Source: Eleginops maclovinus
Lineage: Eukaryota > Chordata > Actinopteri > Perciformes > Eleginopidae
NCBI RefSeq assembly: GCF_036324505.1
Contig: NC_086351.1
Location: forward strand, 6,008,001-6,072,000
DNA: 64,000 bases
Direction of reading: 5' to 3'
Position numbers and translations under genes: made by a program. Of the stretch, positions 44,401 through 57,331 are shown piece by piece. A model generated the notes under the pieces. The model was not told the DNA's origin, did not search any database, and was given only the letters and a program-made list of their open reading frames with translations. Each line of letters starts with the position of its first letter. Position 1 is the stretch's first letter.

Positions 44401-46023
44401 CCATCGTTCATTTGATTTCATTTGATTAAACTGTTGAAAAAACAGTGGTTTGGAGTGGCTTATATCTCATTGCACAATGTCTTGCAGGTTTACCTGGCAT
44501 GACGACTTTGTCGCAGGCTACACACTTGGAGGAGAACTCATTACAGTAGCAGTCATTGCAGAGCAGCTCGTCATCCTGGCTGGTGAAAGGCTCATCGGCC
44601 AACGAATGATCACAGCGGAAACAGCGGAAGCAGTGCTCGTGATAGTGCCGGTCCTCATAGAAGAGCTCCTGGCAGGGGAACAAGAGGAGGCAAAATCAGA
44701 AGGACATTTTTAAATTTCAGAATGGTATTAATCTAAAGTAGGCAAATAAAGAAACGCCTACGAAACTTAACACAGTCAAAAGTTTATTGCTAAACAATAA
44801 GACAAGTAAGGTCTTTAAGGCCATAACAAGTATGTGGTTACTCTGTGTGTATGTTATCATACTATAACCCTACTTGAGAGCAGCCTCCTGAGTTAAATAA
44901 AAGTCTCACATTGTTACATTTATTGTCTAAAAGGAAATGAGCTATGAAAATGTTGGCTTTATTAATCACTCACTGCCCATAGGGGTGTTGAAAACTTATT
45001 GGACTACTTAGCTAAGCAAACTATTACACAATGTAGCATGCCCTCATCCTGTAAACTCTACTAAGTAGCTTATGTCAGTCTTAAATGATCCACTTCATGT
45101 TAGCTCTTTGCATTAAGCAAAGTATGAATTTTAACTTGATTATGGAGGAGAGGGAGACGCTCCCTCATGCTGCATTTTTACAATCATAGACAAAATTAGC
45201 CTGTGGACCAAGTGGAAATTGCCTGTGTAATTGCATGTTAAATTGGCCTGCACTGTGTCTTGCCACACAAAATACATAGAACACGCCTCATTTAGCACAA
45301 ATGATGCGTCATTAACATGACATAACTTCTGTTTTAGCTATCCAAGACAATGTCAAATTGAATATGCTTTGCTTCAACTGCAATATGTAGCTCAAAGTGT
45401 GGAAAGACTGAAGTCATACCTGCCGTTCAATCCAATGCATGTTTAAAAATAAGGATGTTACATGAACTTTTTGGGTACAGGCCCAACATATTTCTCTGAA
45501 AACAAATGTAAGCTGGAATAACCTCCTTGCGGTTGATTGCCTACATGTATAGATTTGGGCCAGCAAGACGTTTTGTGAGATCACAGTGACCTTTGACCAC
45601 CACTTTCTATTCGGTTCCTCTTTGAGTCCAAGTGGACAGTTTTGCCAAATTTGAGTAAATTGGCTACAGGAGATATTTGGTCATGAGAATCAGACAGTTT
45701 TCAGGTTTCCACAAATGGAAAACCTGAAAACAAAATGCCTCAGGCCTCGGCAGTCACTGTCACAGGTACATAAAATGAATGTTGTTTCATTCAAGTTGGG
45801 TATGTACTACTTGTTACTGCAGCAGATACATGATTGCATGTCTGATCATGAAAATTGAATGCCTTACCCTTGCGTCATGGCCGATCAGCTCTTTGCACTC
45901 ATCACACGTGTTTGAGAACAAATTGTCGTAACAGGGGATGCAGTAGGGGCTGTCATCTGACTGGATGTACTTTCTGCCGTACAAGGACTCCTTGCAGTTG
46001 TCACAGTCAAAAGAGTCAGTCAT
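41337..46023 (-). CDS. fhl3: four and a half LIM domains 3, last exon frameshifted
   Basis: LIM-only scaffold. FHL proteins bind actin/integrin complexes and transcription factors, and FHL3 is prominent in muscle. Exons (minus): 46023-45868, 44668-44494, 42418-42249, 42116-41930, 41493-41337. MTDSFDCDNCKESLYGRKYI and ELFYEDRHYHEHCFRC, LADEPF, CNDCYC match FHL3 best among FHL1/2/3. Zinc ligands: half LIM C7/C10/C28/C31; LIM1 C40/C43/H62/C65/C68/C71/C89/C92; LIM2 C101/C104/H123/C126/C129/C132/C150/C153; LIM3 C162/C165/H182/C185/C188/C191/C209/C212; LIM4 C221/C224, then lost. In the last exon the expected GFGGGKY reads GFGGGST because one base is missing. The rest of LIM4 (ERQWHQPCFTC, DKILCRDC, stop) lies in the other frame. 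With that base the length would be 281 aa (human 280); as given, 312 aa to 41243. Zebrafish has two fhl3 copies; rspo1 linkage suggests fhl3a. Confidence 0.93.
41494..41929 (-). other. fhl3: fhl3 intron between exons 4 and 5 (GC-AG)
   Basis: A 436-bp intron. The donor reads ACAG|GCAAGA, so it begins with GC; the CAG|GCAAG surroundings are the strong consensus expected of functional GC-AG introns. The acceptor is CGTCCCAG. A G run sits at about 41694-41703 (C run on the minus strand). Confidence 0.75.
41930..42116 (-). CDS. fhl3: fhl3 coding exon 4 (LIM3, start of LIM4)
   Basis: Acceptor TATTTTCAG|ACC. Encodes TLAKGGVTYRDEPWHKECFV, completing LIM3, then CEACSKPIT as the first zinc knuckle of LIM4. 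187 nt, starting in phase 0 and ending in phase 1. Confidence 0.94.
42117..42248 (-). other. fhl3: fhl3 short intron (132 bp)
   Basis: A compact GTCAGC...TTTTCAG intron between LIM2 and LIM3 coding parts. No other feature. Confidence 0.9.
42249..42418 (-). CDS. fhl3: fhl3 coding exon 3 (LIM2)
   Basis: Acceptor CTCTTTCAG|GA. Encodes TRKLEYAGSTWHEGCFIC, PIGSKSFIPDKDEHYC and FAPRCTRCKK. All LIM2 ligands from H123 onward and the first pair of LIM3 are present. The donor is AAAAAG|GTCAGC. Confidence 0.95.
42419..44493 (-). other. fhl3: fhl3 intron between exons 2 and 3
   Basis: A 2.1 kb GTAAAC...TTTCAG intron. AT-rich; the plus-strand open frame 43281-43679 has no domain. No mobile element is recognised. 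Confidence 0.85.
44494..44668 (-). CDS. fhl3: fhl3 coding exon 2 (LIM1)
   Basis: Acceptor CCCTGCCAG|GAG. Encodes ELFYEDRHYHEHCFRCFRCD, LADEPFTSQDDELLCNDCYC and up to VVMP plus one base. ELFYEDRH, LADEPF and CNDCYC are FHL3 signatures. The donor is CCAG|GTAAAC. Confidence 0.95.
44669..45867 (-). other. fhl3: fhl3 intron between exons 1 and 2
   Basis: A 1.2 kb GTAAGG...CCAG intron holding part of a dispersed repeat (45566-45697). Confidence 0.85.
45566..45697 (+). repeat. dispersed teleost repeat fragment
   Basis: The phrases GATCACAGTGACCTTTGACC, TTTGAGTCCAAGTGGACAG and GCCAAATTTGAGTAAATT, and a diverged GAGATATT...CATGAGAAT, match a high-copy sequence I recognise from many fish genomes. Its class is not settled here; the copy is diverged and partial. 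Confidence 0.6.
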
Positions 46024-46040
46024 TGTAATTTTCTGTGAGC
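45868..46040 (-). CDS. fhl3: fhl3 first coding exon (half LIM)
   Basis: Acceptor TGTTTCAG|GCTCAC, 17 nt of leader, then ATG at 46023-46021 (A at -3). Encodes the N-terminal half LIM (C7, C10, C28, C31) and the first knuckle of LIM1, ending GHDAR with donor AGG|GTAAGG. The acceptor right before the leader shows that at least one upstream non-coding exon exists. Confidence 0.94.
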
Positions 46041-49000
46041 CTGAAACACAAGACAGGAAAAACTCGAGTCAACAACATTTAAAAAACAATCAATAAGAGA
46101 TGAGGACAAGAAGAGAGGGGAACATAGGGGAGGGGCAGAAAAGCAGAGTCTTTAGGAATGATTTAGTCACCTTTCCCGACACAGAGGTTATAAATCAGAA
46201 TAGAATCTCACTGCCAATATTTACGCTGTAAATCCCTAGGCTTGTACCATGGATGGAGCTCAGCTCAAACAAAACACACTGTGCAAGTGGGAGCTAGTGG
46301 AAAAAGAAAGAGAGTCAGAGAAAGTAACTGAGAGAAATAGAGAGAGAGCGATAAGAGAGGCGGCCCAAAACGCCTATTCCCTTTTATTACTGTGTGATGA
46401 AAGTGTGGCTGAGGCAGAGGGAGGGGACAAGAGAGGGAGATGGGTAACTACCAAACTCTTTCCTGTCGCTGTCAACCGCCTAAAAATCTGCAACATAAAT
46501 ATTAAAGAGCCGCCTCTCTCCGTGGGAATACAGTAGTGTATCCTTGCATGTGAAGAACCACATATCATACAAACTTCTAAATATTTATGAGGAGTGTATT
46601 TGTGAGGAGAGCGTGGACCACCAACAGATACAGAAACCCCATGAAGCTTTTGTGAGTGTTTGTGTCAAAAACACAGACACTTGAAACAGTTTGAACTGAG
46701 ACTCCCTAAAAAGTGTCTTCCTGTCAGCATAAAGATACAACTACAGTTACATGCATATACAGATACAGGAGGTACACAGTCTCAGTACATAGTTTTTACT
46801 GCACAATAAGGCCCTTGATCATGACAGAACACACAGCAAAGTGACAGAATAATATTGAAAGAGCATTATGGCAACAATATCAGGTTGCCAAAACATTACA
46901 GCATGGCTGGAGGACAGCCCGGTGATAAGTGATACAGCCCTCTTGCATGGTGGACTGCTGGTTATGCATTCCCACCACCCAGTAATAATATTCATCTCTG
47001 ATATTATAATCAATCAAACTGGGCTTGTAATTCCTGTCTTACACACATGCATGAAAAGTACTTCTATCCAAGTGAGAGCTGTCACACACTTGAACACAGG
47101 GTGACACATCAGAGGGAACAAAGACTAAAAGCCGAATCACACAGGATCCATCATCAAAGACAACATTAGTCTCTCACGTTTCAGCTGTCTCAGCCTTTTG
47201 CGAGACCAAAAGCTCTTAATGAGCCGGGGTGAGAAAGTCAAGGCATCACCTGCTCACAGTTTTCACATCTTAACCAGTGACAGGCTTTTTGCTAACACAA
47301 CACCACCTCTCCAAACTGGAGACACACTTTGAGCTACCTTTGATGACCTGAAGACGTAAAGTGTAAAAGCTTGACAGCCCTGCAGCCATGTGTGTTGGCT
47401 CACATCACCAGACAGGCATATCTCTCTATCTAATGACTGAACAGACACATCTTTAGTACCTGACGTCTCGGATTATAGTATCCATCTGGAGGTTATGGCA
47501 AAATACCAAAGTAAGCAGCTGTGGTTGGCCTGTGTAATGTACAGCAAGGTGCTGAACTCTGGGGTTTTACATTCATTTCTTTACATTTGACAAACCATCA
47601 GTCAGACGTTGCCAACAGTGTGCATAACCACAACCTCAAGATTAGATCAACAAAGTAAAGAGCTGAATAAGAGCAGTATGACCTTAATGTTATCTGCCGT
47701 GCTACACAAGTATGCACTCCCTTTGCTTGCCAGGTAAGGGAACGAGACGAGGCATGACTCACAAAGCCGTGAGGCCAGTGCTATGACGTCTGATGTCAGC
47801 TTTAATTTCCAGAGCAAATCAGCCCGTTGTTTATTAACCCTCCCCGAATTAAGCTGTATCATCGACATATCCTCATACTAAAAAACTGTTGAAAGTAGGT
47901 CATGACACATCTAAAACGCAGATGTCTAACAAGTTAACTATCCTGTGCCTGAGATGAATCACTCATGGTGTCCCTGGTTGTATTATATCAGCCGTTGTTA
48001 GCCTCTTCCACAGCAATTGTTTTAAAGTCTCAGGAGAGACGTAGGTTTTTAGCTAGAATAACTATTCTGCCAGTAATCAGGTTAATAATAAGTAACAGAG
48101 AACTCACTGAAGCGCAGATGGAAACCTTATACTCAATCGACTAATGCACAAATGAGTTTAGAAATCAGAAGAAGGGTGTGTTTTGCATTCCAGGTCTTTT
48201 AGCATGTCCATTTAAGAAATATTTACTTTGTGCATCATTGTTTGAGTGGCCAATGCAGAGCCAGAAATGAACTCCTGATGGCACAGGCTCTCACAGAGAG
48301 GGGCATGACGTCAGTGCACTGACCTTCGGGGCAATGAACTAAGACGTGACTACATGAAGAGAAGAGAGGAGAGGAGTTGGATAATGAACTTCAGTTCTCA
48401 CAGGGCTTTGTATCTTCTACTGTATTTGTCACTTCCCAGCAGAGGTCCATCTCCTTTCTGACCAGAACCCAATGACTAAGAACTCAGCTCTGGGTTAATA
48501 ATGTTCCCAAATACCAGAGCTGTGAGTGAATTCATCCTCCTGGGAAAATGTGGGCTCCATGAGGAAATCTCCTCTGCTTCCACATAGAACAATGGTGCAG
48601 ATATATTGTACTGAGTTTGTATTGTGTGAAACAACGTGGGGATCTCTGCTTAATAAAGGCATCCAGGAATTCCATTCTCTATAAGGATCCATCTATTGTT
48701 GAGGATGAGTTAGCTGTGGTTATTATTTTTCCTTTGGTCAAACGTTATCATCTTAGCCACACCACTATGGCTTAATAAAGACCCCAAACCATCAGTGTGT
48801 TGTTCACAGGAATTGTGACACTTATATGTTAATAAACAACAAATGTTTTCTTATATCATGTAACCTTTAGTTGGCAAGTTGCCTTGGTATAAGCAGAATA
48901 ATACTCGAGTTATCCTTAACACTGTGAGGTGTGATGAGTTTAACAACTTCCCAGGGCTGCAAACAGGCATTTAGGCTTTTTATTTGTTTTCACACATCGG

Positions 49001-49574
49001 GTTGTTAGATAGCGGAGGAATGTCAACGATTCGTTCTACGGGTGAAGTTCATGGCCAATAGAGAGACACCGCAGAGGAACAGACCAATGCAAGCAAGCAG
49101 GCCTGTATGTTGTTGCCAGGCAACATATTCATGGTTGCTTACTGAAGGGCCGGTAGATACTCTGTCCAGTCTGGTCCCACAGCCTGTTAATCCCCAGCCC
49201 AAACTTTGCTTACGCTCCGGTTGATACCAAATGAGAAGCTCGCACAACCTGCTGGGAACAAGCCTGCCAGTTTCCCCCCCTCCTCTTTCCCTGACATCCA
49301 TAAGAAGAATCTGCTTGTAAAATGTATATTTAACTAAGGCTAGACAAAGAACCTGATATCATGCTACATCAACAGAGGAGGGATTATCTTTGACACAGTA
49401 AGCAGAAACCAATGTACAGCACAAGCATAACTACAAAGTCTCCAATGACTTTTGCTGTAATTAAGTTCTATTACACACTATAGGATTAGAAGACTGCACT
49501 ACTGTGTATAAGTAATGTTGAGAAGGGTTGAAAAGTCACTTAAAAGTCATGAAAAAGACAGAGTGAAGATGTAT

Positions 49575-49600
49575 TATCTCTAACTGTCTGGTTAGAGATA
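49575..49600. repeat. perfect 10-bp inverted repeat
   Basis: TATCTCTAAC and GTTAGAGATA separated by TGTCTG would form a small hairpin. The function is unknown. Confidence 0.8.
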
Positions 49601-52600
49601 GATATCAGAGATAGAGTTGTAATATTGCATCCATCAAACCCTAAAATCTAGCTGAATTCAGGACACACAGAAGTGATGTTTTGAACATGTTTTCAGTTTA
49701 GTTATATTACATGCTACAATTAAATGTTATTCCAAATGTTAAGGACTCAATGTAATGTCAGTGGAGCAGCTGCTGTCTTGTCCTTCCGTTGCATCATGTC
49801 AATAAGGATAACCGCAAAGTACGTTTGTCTATTTCCTCTTTACAACAAAACAACACATTTTGTGGCTATGATATTGCAGGAGGACTGTGGGAATGCCATA
49901 TCTTCAAGATAAGCTGAAGTCACAGAGCGGAAGTGGTGTAACTGTATTCACCGTGATAAGACAATACAACCGGGGGTGGAAATAGCCTCACAGTCGGCTA
50001 AATGATGTCTTGGCACATCAGTTAAAGTTTGGTTAATTGCCAAGTGGGAGACGGTACAAAGGTTATAGCTATGTTAGGAGGAAACCATTTCACTCCCAGG
50101 GCAACTGCTCTATTTGTTAGGTCTTTGTTTAAAGATATATTGTGACTAGTGGACTTTTATGTCCAACTAGATACTTGAACAAGTGTGGATTTTATGTGCA
50201 CAGTAAGGTCTGATTTACTTTAGGAAAGAAGCTGCAACAAAAGCCACTCAGTCACCTTTAATGGTTTCATCGTTTGGCAGCAGATGGTCTCATATACCAG
50301 AGGAAAAGTGTGGTGCACACGTTTTCCTTTTACTCAAACTCCAGAGAGAGTGATGAAGAAAGAGTGTGACAACAAAAGGCAGAGGAATAAAAGAGGGGTG
50401 AAGAAGGTGACATTTAGTGGCAAATGAATGCTGGAGCTTAAACTGATGACATGTCTTAAATCAAATTAGAGGAAAAGTATAAATGGCTGCGTTTGGGTAA
50501 ACACATACCATCACATTGCCTTCTGTCTTGTGCCTGGAAATCTTCCAGACACAGTTAAGCTCCTTGGCTGGCGTTGAGATGGGGGAAAAAGTACAGCACT
50601 GGACACTTGAGTATATCATTTGAGGGCCTGGTTGAGCATATCAAAAATAAAGCAAAATGTCAAAAACACACTTAAAAAAAATCATTTGTGCCTCAGTCCA
50701 GTGGCCACTTCAAAGGAGCCTGATGGAGAAGTCGTCTGATCTTAGTTATTTCAGTGCCTCATGACCGTGGAAGACTGTTCCATTTGGAGACTGAAGCGAA
50801 AAACCAAGTAATGAATTGCACAAGACTTTTGTAATGGCCCACAAAGTTTATGACACAAAGTCAAAGTAAATTCATTTATGTTTTTTCTTAAAGGACTGAA
50901 AACCGAGGTCAGGTCCTTTTGGATAAGTTTCCAGATTCACATATTCTAAGAGACCAGTAACTCCACAAGTGTTGTGTGCATGAACAACTGGTTGGATCCA
51001 AACAGATCACAATACAACAGCACAAGAGTTGGACATATAAATTGACTGTGTTATATATTAGTCAAACGTTTGGTGTGCAGTTCCTGTTGGCTTTTGCTGC
51101 ATCAGATAAATTGAGTCCAGTAACCGTAACGACACGCCAAGGCAATGAATCTTATCACGGGAAGCGGAGGAAATTGCTCATGAAGGAGAGCTAATGTTGC
51201 AGCCCCATTCATAAACAGATGTGCTTATTGAAACAAACTTGCGATTGACACACAAAAAAAACACGTTTAGAAAGTATCTTCCTATTAAACAGTCATAATA
51301 AATGTCTCTTTAGTAAAGCATCAAGCTGTTTGATGTAGTTATGACACTGATTCCTAGCCAGAAAAAGCAGAACTGCAATCATCCTCATGACATTTAAAGC
51401 TTTGAGCTGTCTGAGGTCACCATTTATACGATGGCATCAGCAAATGTTCAGATGAAGTTGGTCAACAATTGAATCTACTATGAGTATGTCATTTTGTAAT
51501 CCCCCTGTCTTGCATAAGAGGAGAACCTGGGCCACCCATATTCTCAGGACACTAATTCATGACCCTCTAAGCACAAAACTACTTTTTTTTTTAAACAACA
51601 GACTGAACAAGTTGTTGCAGGGCAGGGGGGGAAGTAGAGTTAGGGGTTGGATTTAGGGTTGGGGTTGGGAGCACCTGAGACTGTTTCGCTGTGGGAGCCA
51701 GGGTCAGACTTGACGGTTCAGTAGAGGCTGCAGGACCAGACACTGGGAAGCTAACCTGTTATTGTCCCTGAGCGTTTAAACACCGCTTGGTGAAGAGTAG
51801 GAGGTGACAGAGGGCTCAATTGAAAGCCAACATCATAAACAGGAGGAGGAAAATGACTACCTGCAGCAGAAAATGTCACCACGGCCTTTGTAATTTGTCC
51901 CTTCTAGGCAACGTATAATGACCATGCAAGTGTTGGGATATGACTTGATGTCTCTTAATATTAGCCTTGATTCTGTTGTGTGGTACACTCTGCAGCATTA
52001 GAGGAAAGTTATAGTGAATAGCAGCTGGCCTAAAATAACTGCACGTCAAACCATCTCGACTCAATTATTAAAAGGATTTGATCTGGTGATTTAAATGTGT
52101 TCAAAAGATAAACAAAAGCACAGCGCAAGCCTGCATTGAAGTATGTTTGGTTATACTTAAAACATACGTTTGTCATAATCTGACAGTTACTTGGCACACT
52201 GAGATTTCAGGACGTGTTAGCCAGGAGGACTCCATGTCTGAAGAGCAAAGCTGAAAATGCAATTGTCACAGCTCATCTGTCCCCTTCCACTAGCAAGTTT
52301 CAATCCCATTGTTCCACAATACTCCACCAATGCCAAACAATAACATTGCAATTATTTTAATCATACAGTACCGTCCCAACCCTCAGGGAAAGCTTGGAGC
52401 TTAGGAATGAACCTGTATATTTTTATACCACTGTGAATGAATGACCAAAATACTACATTTTTGCCCTACATTTGTCTTCCTTTGAAGAAAAAAATGCTGC
52501 CATACATTAGTGCTTCACATCTGGTTTGCATTGGGGAAAGTATGCAGTCAACTCCTGTGTGCCAGTGAAGGTTTTGGAGAGTCACGGCCTGGAGAATGCA

Positions 52601-54568
52601 AGAAAGGTTGCTTTTTTTTCCTCTTTCTGTGCTGGTATTTGCCGGTAAATGTTAAGATGGCAGACAGGAAAAAACTAGAGCTAGAGTGAGAAAAGAGAAA
52701 GCAAATATTGAAAGTCATCAAGAAAACAATTTTTTTTACAGTCTGCTAGCTGATCTCTGGATACACTTTGAGGTGGCAGATATTTTGATGAGGGAAAGGA
52801 AGGTAAGGAATGCAGAGACAATGGAGCAAAAGAGTGTGTGAAAAAAAGCCTTAACGCCTTCACAGTCACCTAGATAAGCAACTGTATATTAAGAGGAAGG
52901 AACAAAAACTGCTGAAAGATCTCAGGTTGAGTCACATGTCCCGGCTTCCTCCGTGCTTAGGTGTGGTCTCTGGTTTTAGAACTGATAAGTGGAGTATAGT
53001 TGTTCTAATGCCTCTGTGTGAGTATAGCATATTATTTGTCTTTGAACAAACATTCCCATTAATAACAGAGAGCCCCTTACTCCAAAGTTTCCCAGGGCAA
53101 ATTTTATGCCCAAAAATGGATATCTTAGTCATTATCTTGATATTCACATCCTTCCTGTCGTCCTCTACCCTGTGATCCAAGGCATGGGACATCCCTTTGA
53201 AATCCGAAACCTTCACTGATTATTTGAAAAGGGCAGCCGAGTCTGGTCTGACACTTGCTTTGTTTTGGAGAGGATGGTGGACCTGCACATTGTTTGGATA
53301 AATGTATTCAATTTAACAATTAACATGTGTAGCACAGTCCAGTCTGCATTTATATCTGAGCAGGATGATTACACATAGTGAGGTCAGGGTGCGTTGACTT
53401 GCACGCTGGATGATTGAGTTACTGGTTTGCAAGCCCCTGGAGAGGATGTTGTTTTCACAAGACCAACCTCCAGGGGGGAACAGCAAGAGCTTTTCGGAAG
53501 CAATATTTTTAGTTGTAAAATATAAATATCCACTCTGTCTTGTGCCTTTGCTTGAAGGCCAGGCATACACAGCACATGTCTCGTAAGACACCACAATGGA
53601 AAATTACCTCTGGACTTCTCCTATAAATAAAACAAACTTATTCTAAACTGCCAAAGCCAAGAGATGTAGAGGACCATTTGGCCTCCTGTACACAAGTCCT
53701 AAAATGGATTTGAGTCACACGCCATTGAGCTTTTGCTAAAGTTCTTTTACCATGAAATATGATCATAGTTTATTAAGTCCTTTTACTTTGTCATTTATGT
53801 TTTTGACAGGATAAACAAAATCTGTCATTGACAAATGTCCCTCTTTTATGTCTATTTGTTATGGCTATGAGTTTTGTAGTGAGTGAACCAAAATATGTTT
53901 CACTTGTGCGAGAAAATTAAGAGTTTAATGGTACTGCAGATCTCACGGACTGAAATAAAGAAACTGGACCAAAATATATTCTATGGTTAAACTAGATAAC
54001 TAAAAAGTTGAAAAAGTAATCATGAGGAAAATCACCGCATCATCATTGTTGTTTTTCCTTCATCATGCCCGACCACTGCTGTTTACAGACTAGCTTTGTG
54101 GTGATGAGTATCCCACAGGCCCTAAAGACCAAGGCTAACTGTAAACCAAAAGACACAAAATGGCTTCCACAGACTGGTCATTCCCAGGTGGTCTCCAAAT
54201 GTTGCTTAGTCAGCGCAACTAGCCAGGACATCAAGGAGCTGGGATAAGGTTTCACAGGCCGCACACTCAGCAATCTCAGCATGCCACACACAACTGTGCA
54301 GAACACACCCACAACTGCTAGCAATTATTTATAACTCATTCAGACTCGAGGCTCGTGGCTGCAGTGATGGCACTTGACCCTGAGGTTAATGCCCAGACTA
54401 GACATTTTCTTTTTTAAATCATACATCCCAACATCCCCAGACATGAATATTCAGCATGCTGTTATAAGCAGGCGGACATTTCCAATCTCTGTGTGAACAG
54501 GTATTATACATTATAGGAAAGTAAGAACAATCCTATATCCTACAACCGCATCAGAGCAGAACACTCAC

Positions 54569-54588
54569 CTCTCCCTGAGCCTGTAACT
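54569..54588 (-). other. candidate 20-nt leader microexon of fhl3
   Basis: On the minus strand a long pyrimidine tract ends ...CCCATCTTTTCAG. Twenty nucleotides (AGTTACAGGCTCAGGGAGAG) follow, then the strong donor GTGAGTGT. Both splice signals are good, and it lies in the inferred first intron. There is no transcript evidence, and microexons of this size also arise by chance. Confidence 0.25.
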
Positions 54589-55164
54589 CTGAAAAGATGG
54601 GCACGATAAAGAAGGAAAAAAAAACATTACATGTGCATCAAAAAATCAAGGGGGGACTGCCAGCTGTGAAGAAACTGGGGTGAATATCTAAGAAGTCATT
54701 TCCAGTATAAACAGCCAATTTTTCCTTTCCCAGATACATCTCCCTGGCAACGTATAAACAGTGCCCTCATTCCACTGGTCCATAAACCCCTTGGCAGTGA
54801 CGCTTAGCTCTGGATTCATCCTGCGCAGCGCTGACCAACCCAGCATTTTATTAGGGATGCTGTGGCAATGTCACATTTACATGTGTTGTGGCAGAAAAAA
54901 ACCCTCAGTTTTATATATATTTCTTTAACTAAAATAATTTGCCGATATTCTTGACTTATTTGTATGGTGAAGCCTGCAATGCAGATGTAAAATCAGGTCA
55001 AACTTACTTAATATAAAGTTAACAATCCACCAGTGCACATAGTTAAATGTTATACATGTATTTTAAATAACCTGACTCCAACAGCGTAAAACAAAAAATC
55101 TAAAAATTGACGTGATAATGTGAGTTGACCTCTGAAACATCCCTGTGTAGATAGAGATAGAATT

Positions 55165-55463
55165 GGAGGATGAAACCCTCTTTATTAGTCACATACATGC
55201 ACACAGCAGAGCACACACAGTGAAATTTGTCCTCTGCATTTAACCCATCCTAGTACTAGGAGCAGTGGGCAGCTATTGTGCCCGGGGAGCAATGGGGAGG
55301 GGGATTGGAGGTGTCCGGTGCCTTGCTCAAGGGCACCACAGCAGGGCATAGGAGGTGAACTGGGACCTCTCCAAGTAGCAGTCCACTTTCCATATTTTCG
55401 GGGACTTGAACCGGCGACCCTACGATTCCCAGTCTAAGCCCCTACTTACTGAGCCACTGCTGG
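55165..55463 (-). mobile_element. tRNA-derived SINE
   Basis: On the minus strand an A-box-like TGGCTCAGTAAGTAGG (about 55441-55456) is followed by a B box GGTTCAAGTCC (55402-55412) at tRNA spacing, which is an RNA polymerase III promoter. The body carries phrases familiar from fish SINEs on the + strand (CCTTGCTCAAGGGCACCACA; TTTGTCCTCTGCATTTAACC). The ends are approximate and no target duplication was identified. Confidence 0.75.
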
Positions 55464-56505
55464 ACCATTTTCCTGTCATATAAACATAATGTATTCTTCT
55501 TGTAGTCTGCTTCGTGCTGCAAGAACTACATGCAGGATCATTTTCTACAACTATCCCATTCACCAGTGCGGTGTTCATAACAATGAGGATGTCAAGGCAG
55601 CATGAACACACACTGTGCCTCTTCCCGTTACCCCAAACAGAGACATCTCTGGGACTTCTCAGAGAAATGATCACACACTTCTGCAAACACAAGGTTACAT
55701 GGAAAAAACAGGGGTATTATGTCTAAACACACTTACAGTCCTGCAGAAGGACAAAGTCACAGAGACACCTGCAGCCATGTGTACGAGGATTGGAAAACAT
55801 ACAGTAGTATGCATGCACACATATGTGAACACACAAAGCTGAGGCTGGATAGAGGGATCAAACAAAAAAACAAACACAGCAGCCAAACTGGGGGACAATG
55901 GGTGACTTGTGCAGGAAGAGCAGACACAGTGAGCAGCTGCATACACACACCCTCGGTTTGTTTAAGTCCCTTTGTGGGGACTTCCCCTTGAGTGTAATTA
56001 CTTCTAATATTCCTAATCCCTGGCTTTTCTGCTCACATAAATGGCGCTGATAAGATCAAACAATTTGATGTAGTAAGGAAATGAGTTTCAAACAAAGTGG
56101 GGAGATCTTGATTATGACAATCCAAACATATCCAATAGACAATGAATTCAAACCAGCCTGAAGCACTGGGACTGACTACCAACCAAACCCCCAGCCTTAG
56201 TCCTCAATCCTCTCCAGAATAACAGAAGATGGAAGCTTTACCTATTTAAACAATGATCTCACTATTTGTTGGACTACTGAAGAGAGAGCTTTAAAATGGC
56301 AATAGATGATAACATCAGTTTCCATTCAGACTCTACTGGAGAAACTTCCCATTTTCCCTTATAATTCTGCATACTACAGCAAGAAAAGGAAAACTAGCTA
56401 GACTCTCTAGGAACAGATCCCTCTCGACCCAATTTTTTTGATTCCAGAAAGGAACCACCTCTTTTTCCTCTTTCTCATCCTCCCTGTTAGCTTTAACCTC
56501 TAAAT

Positions 56506-57331
56506 CAGTGGTTCTCAACCGGTTGGTCGCGACCCACATTTTGAAAAAAAAAGAAGAAAAAAAAAAAATCATGGAAAACAAACAACTTTTATTTTGAAGG
56601 CCGGAATTTGTAATGCTGCGCGTGCAATAGGAGTTTGACTGGAAAGGTCGGAGAACAGAAACAGTTGTGATCAAGATTACGGCATGTTGCTGCAAGTCCC
56701 CATGGAAAATAACTTTGCAGTAGAACTACTCTTTACACATCCATGTGATTTAACTTCTTTTTGTAATCACAAAAAAATGTGTTGGCTTTCATTTTGACCC
56801 CCAGAACAAGTGAATATCCTTATTCACAATTTAAAGTAATTCACACAGCTTCTCCTCTTGCTCCTTTTCTCTGTGCGGAGCAGCAGCTTCAGCTGTCAGA
56901 ACAAAGGATAAATGGCATTAAATATTATTCAGTATGCCGGGTAATAATAGATATAGTTATTTTCTTCTCCGAGTGTACCCGAATGTGTAGTTTACATGTT
57001 AGTATTTCAAAAAATCTCAGGGGTTGGATCTTTAACTTGTCACATTTTTCACATGTGGTGAGTTTCCAGGATTGGTTCCAAATCTGTCTTTTTATTTAAT
57101 AAAAAAAATATGTGCCTTTTTTATTTCATAAAGTTCAATTCTGATTCTAGAAAAACATGATGACCATCACCAGTTTAAACTTTTTTTTTAAAGTACACTT
57201 TAGTTCTATAAAGGGATATTATCGGCCTTGCATGGCATATATATACTGTATATATGGTTCAAAACTTTGGGTTGTGATTTATTGACGAAGGAAAAAGTGG
57301 GTCCTGAGGCTTGACCAGTTGAGAACCACTG
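56506..57331. mobile_element. 826-bp hAT non-autonomous transposon
   Basis: The left end CAGTGGTTCTCAACCGGTTG and the reverse complement of the right end, CAGTGGTTCTCAACTGGTCA, form a terminal inverted repeat of the classic hAT type. It is flanked by a perfect 8-bp duplication CTCTAAAT (56498-56505 and 57332-57339), the hAT target-site length. The interior has no transposase frame. The AT-rich palindrome near 57235-57256 (GCATATATATACTGTATATA) is internal. Confidence 0.93.

Noticed and set aside
51620..51670. GGGTTA-like G-rich stretch, possible interstitial telomere repeat
   Set aside because: Units are irregular (GGGGTTGG, TTAGGGTT, GGGGTTGGG) and few; more likely simple low complexity.
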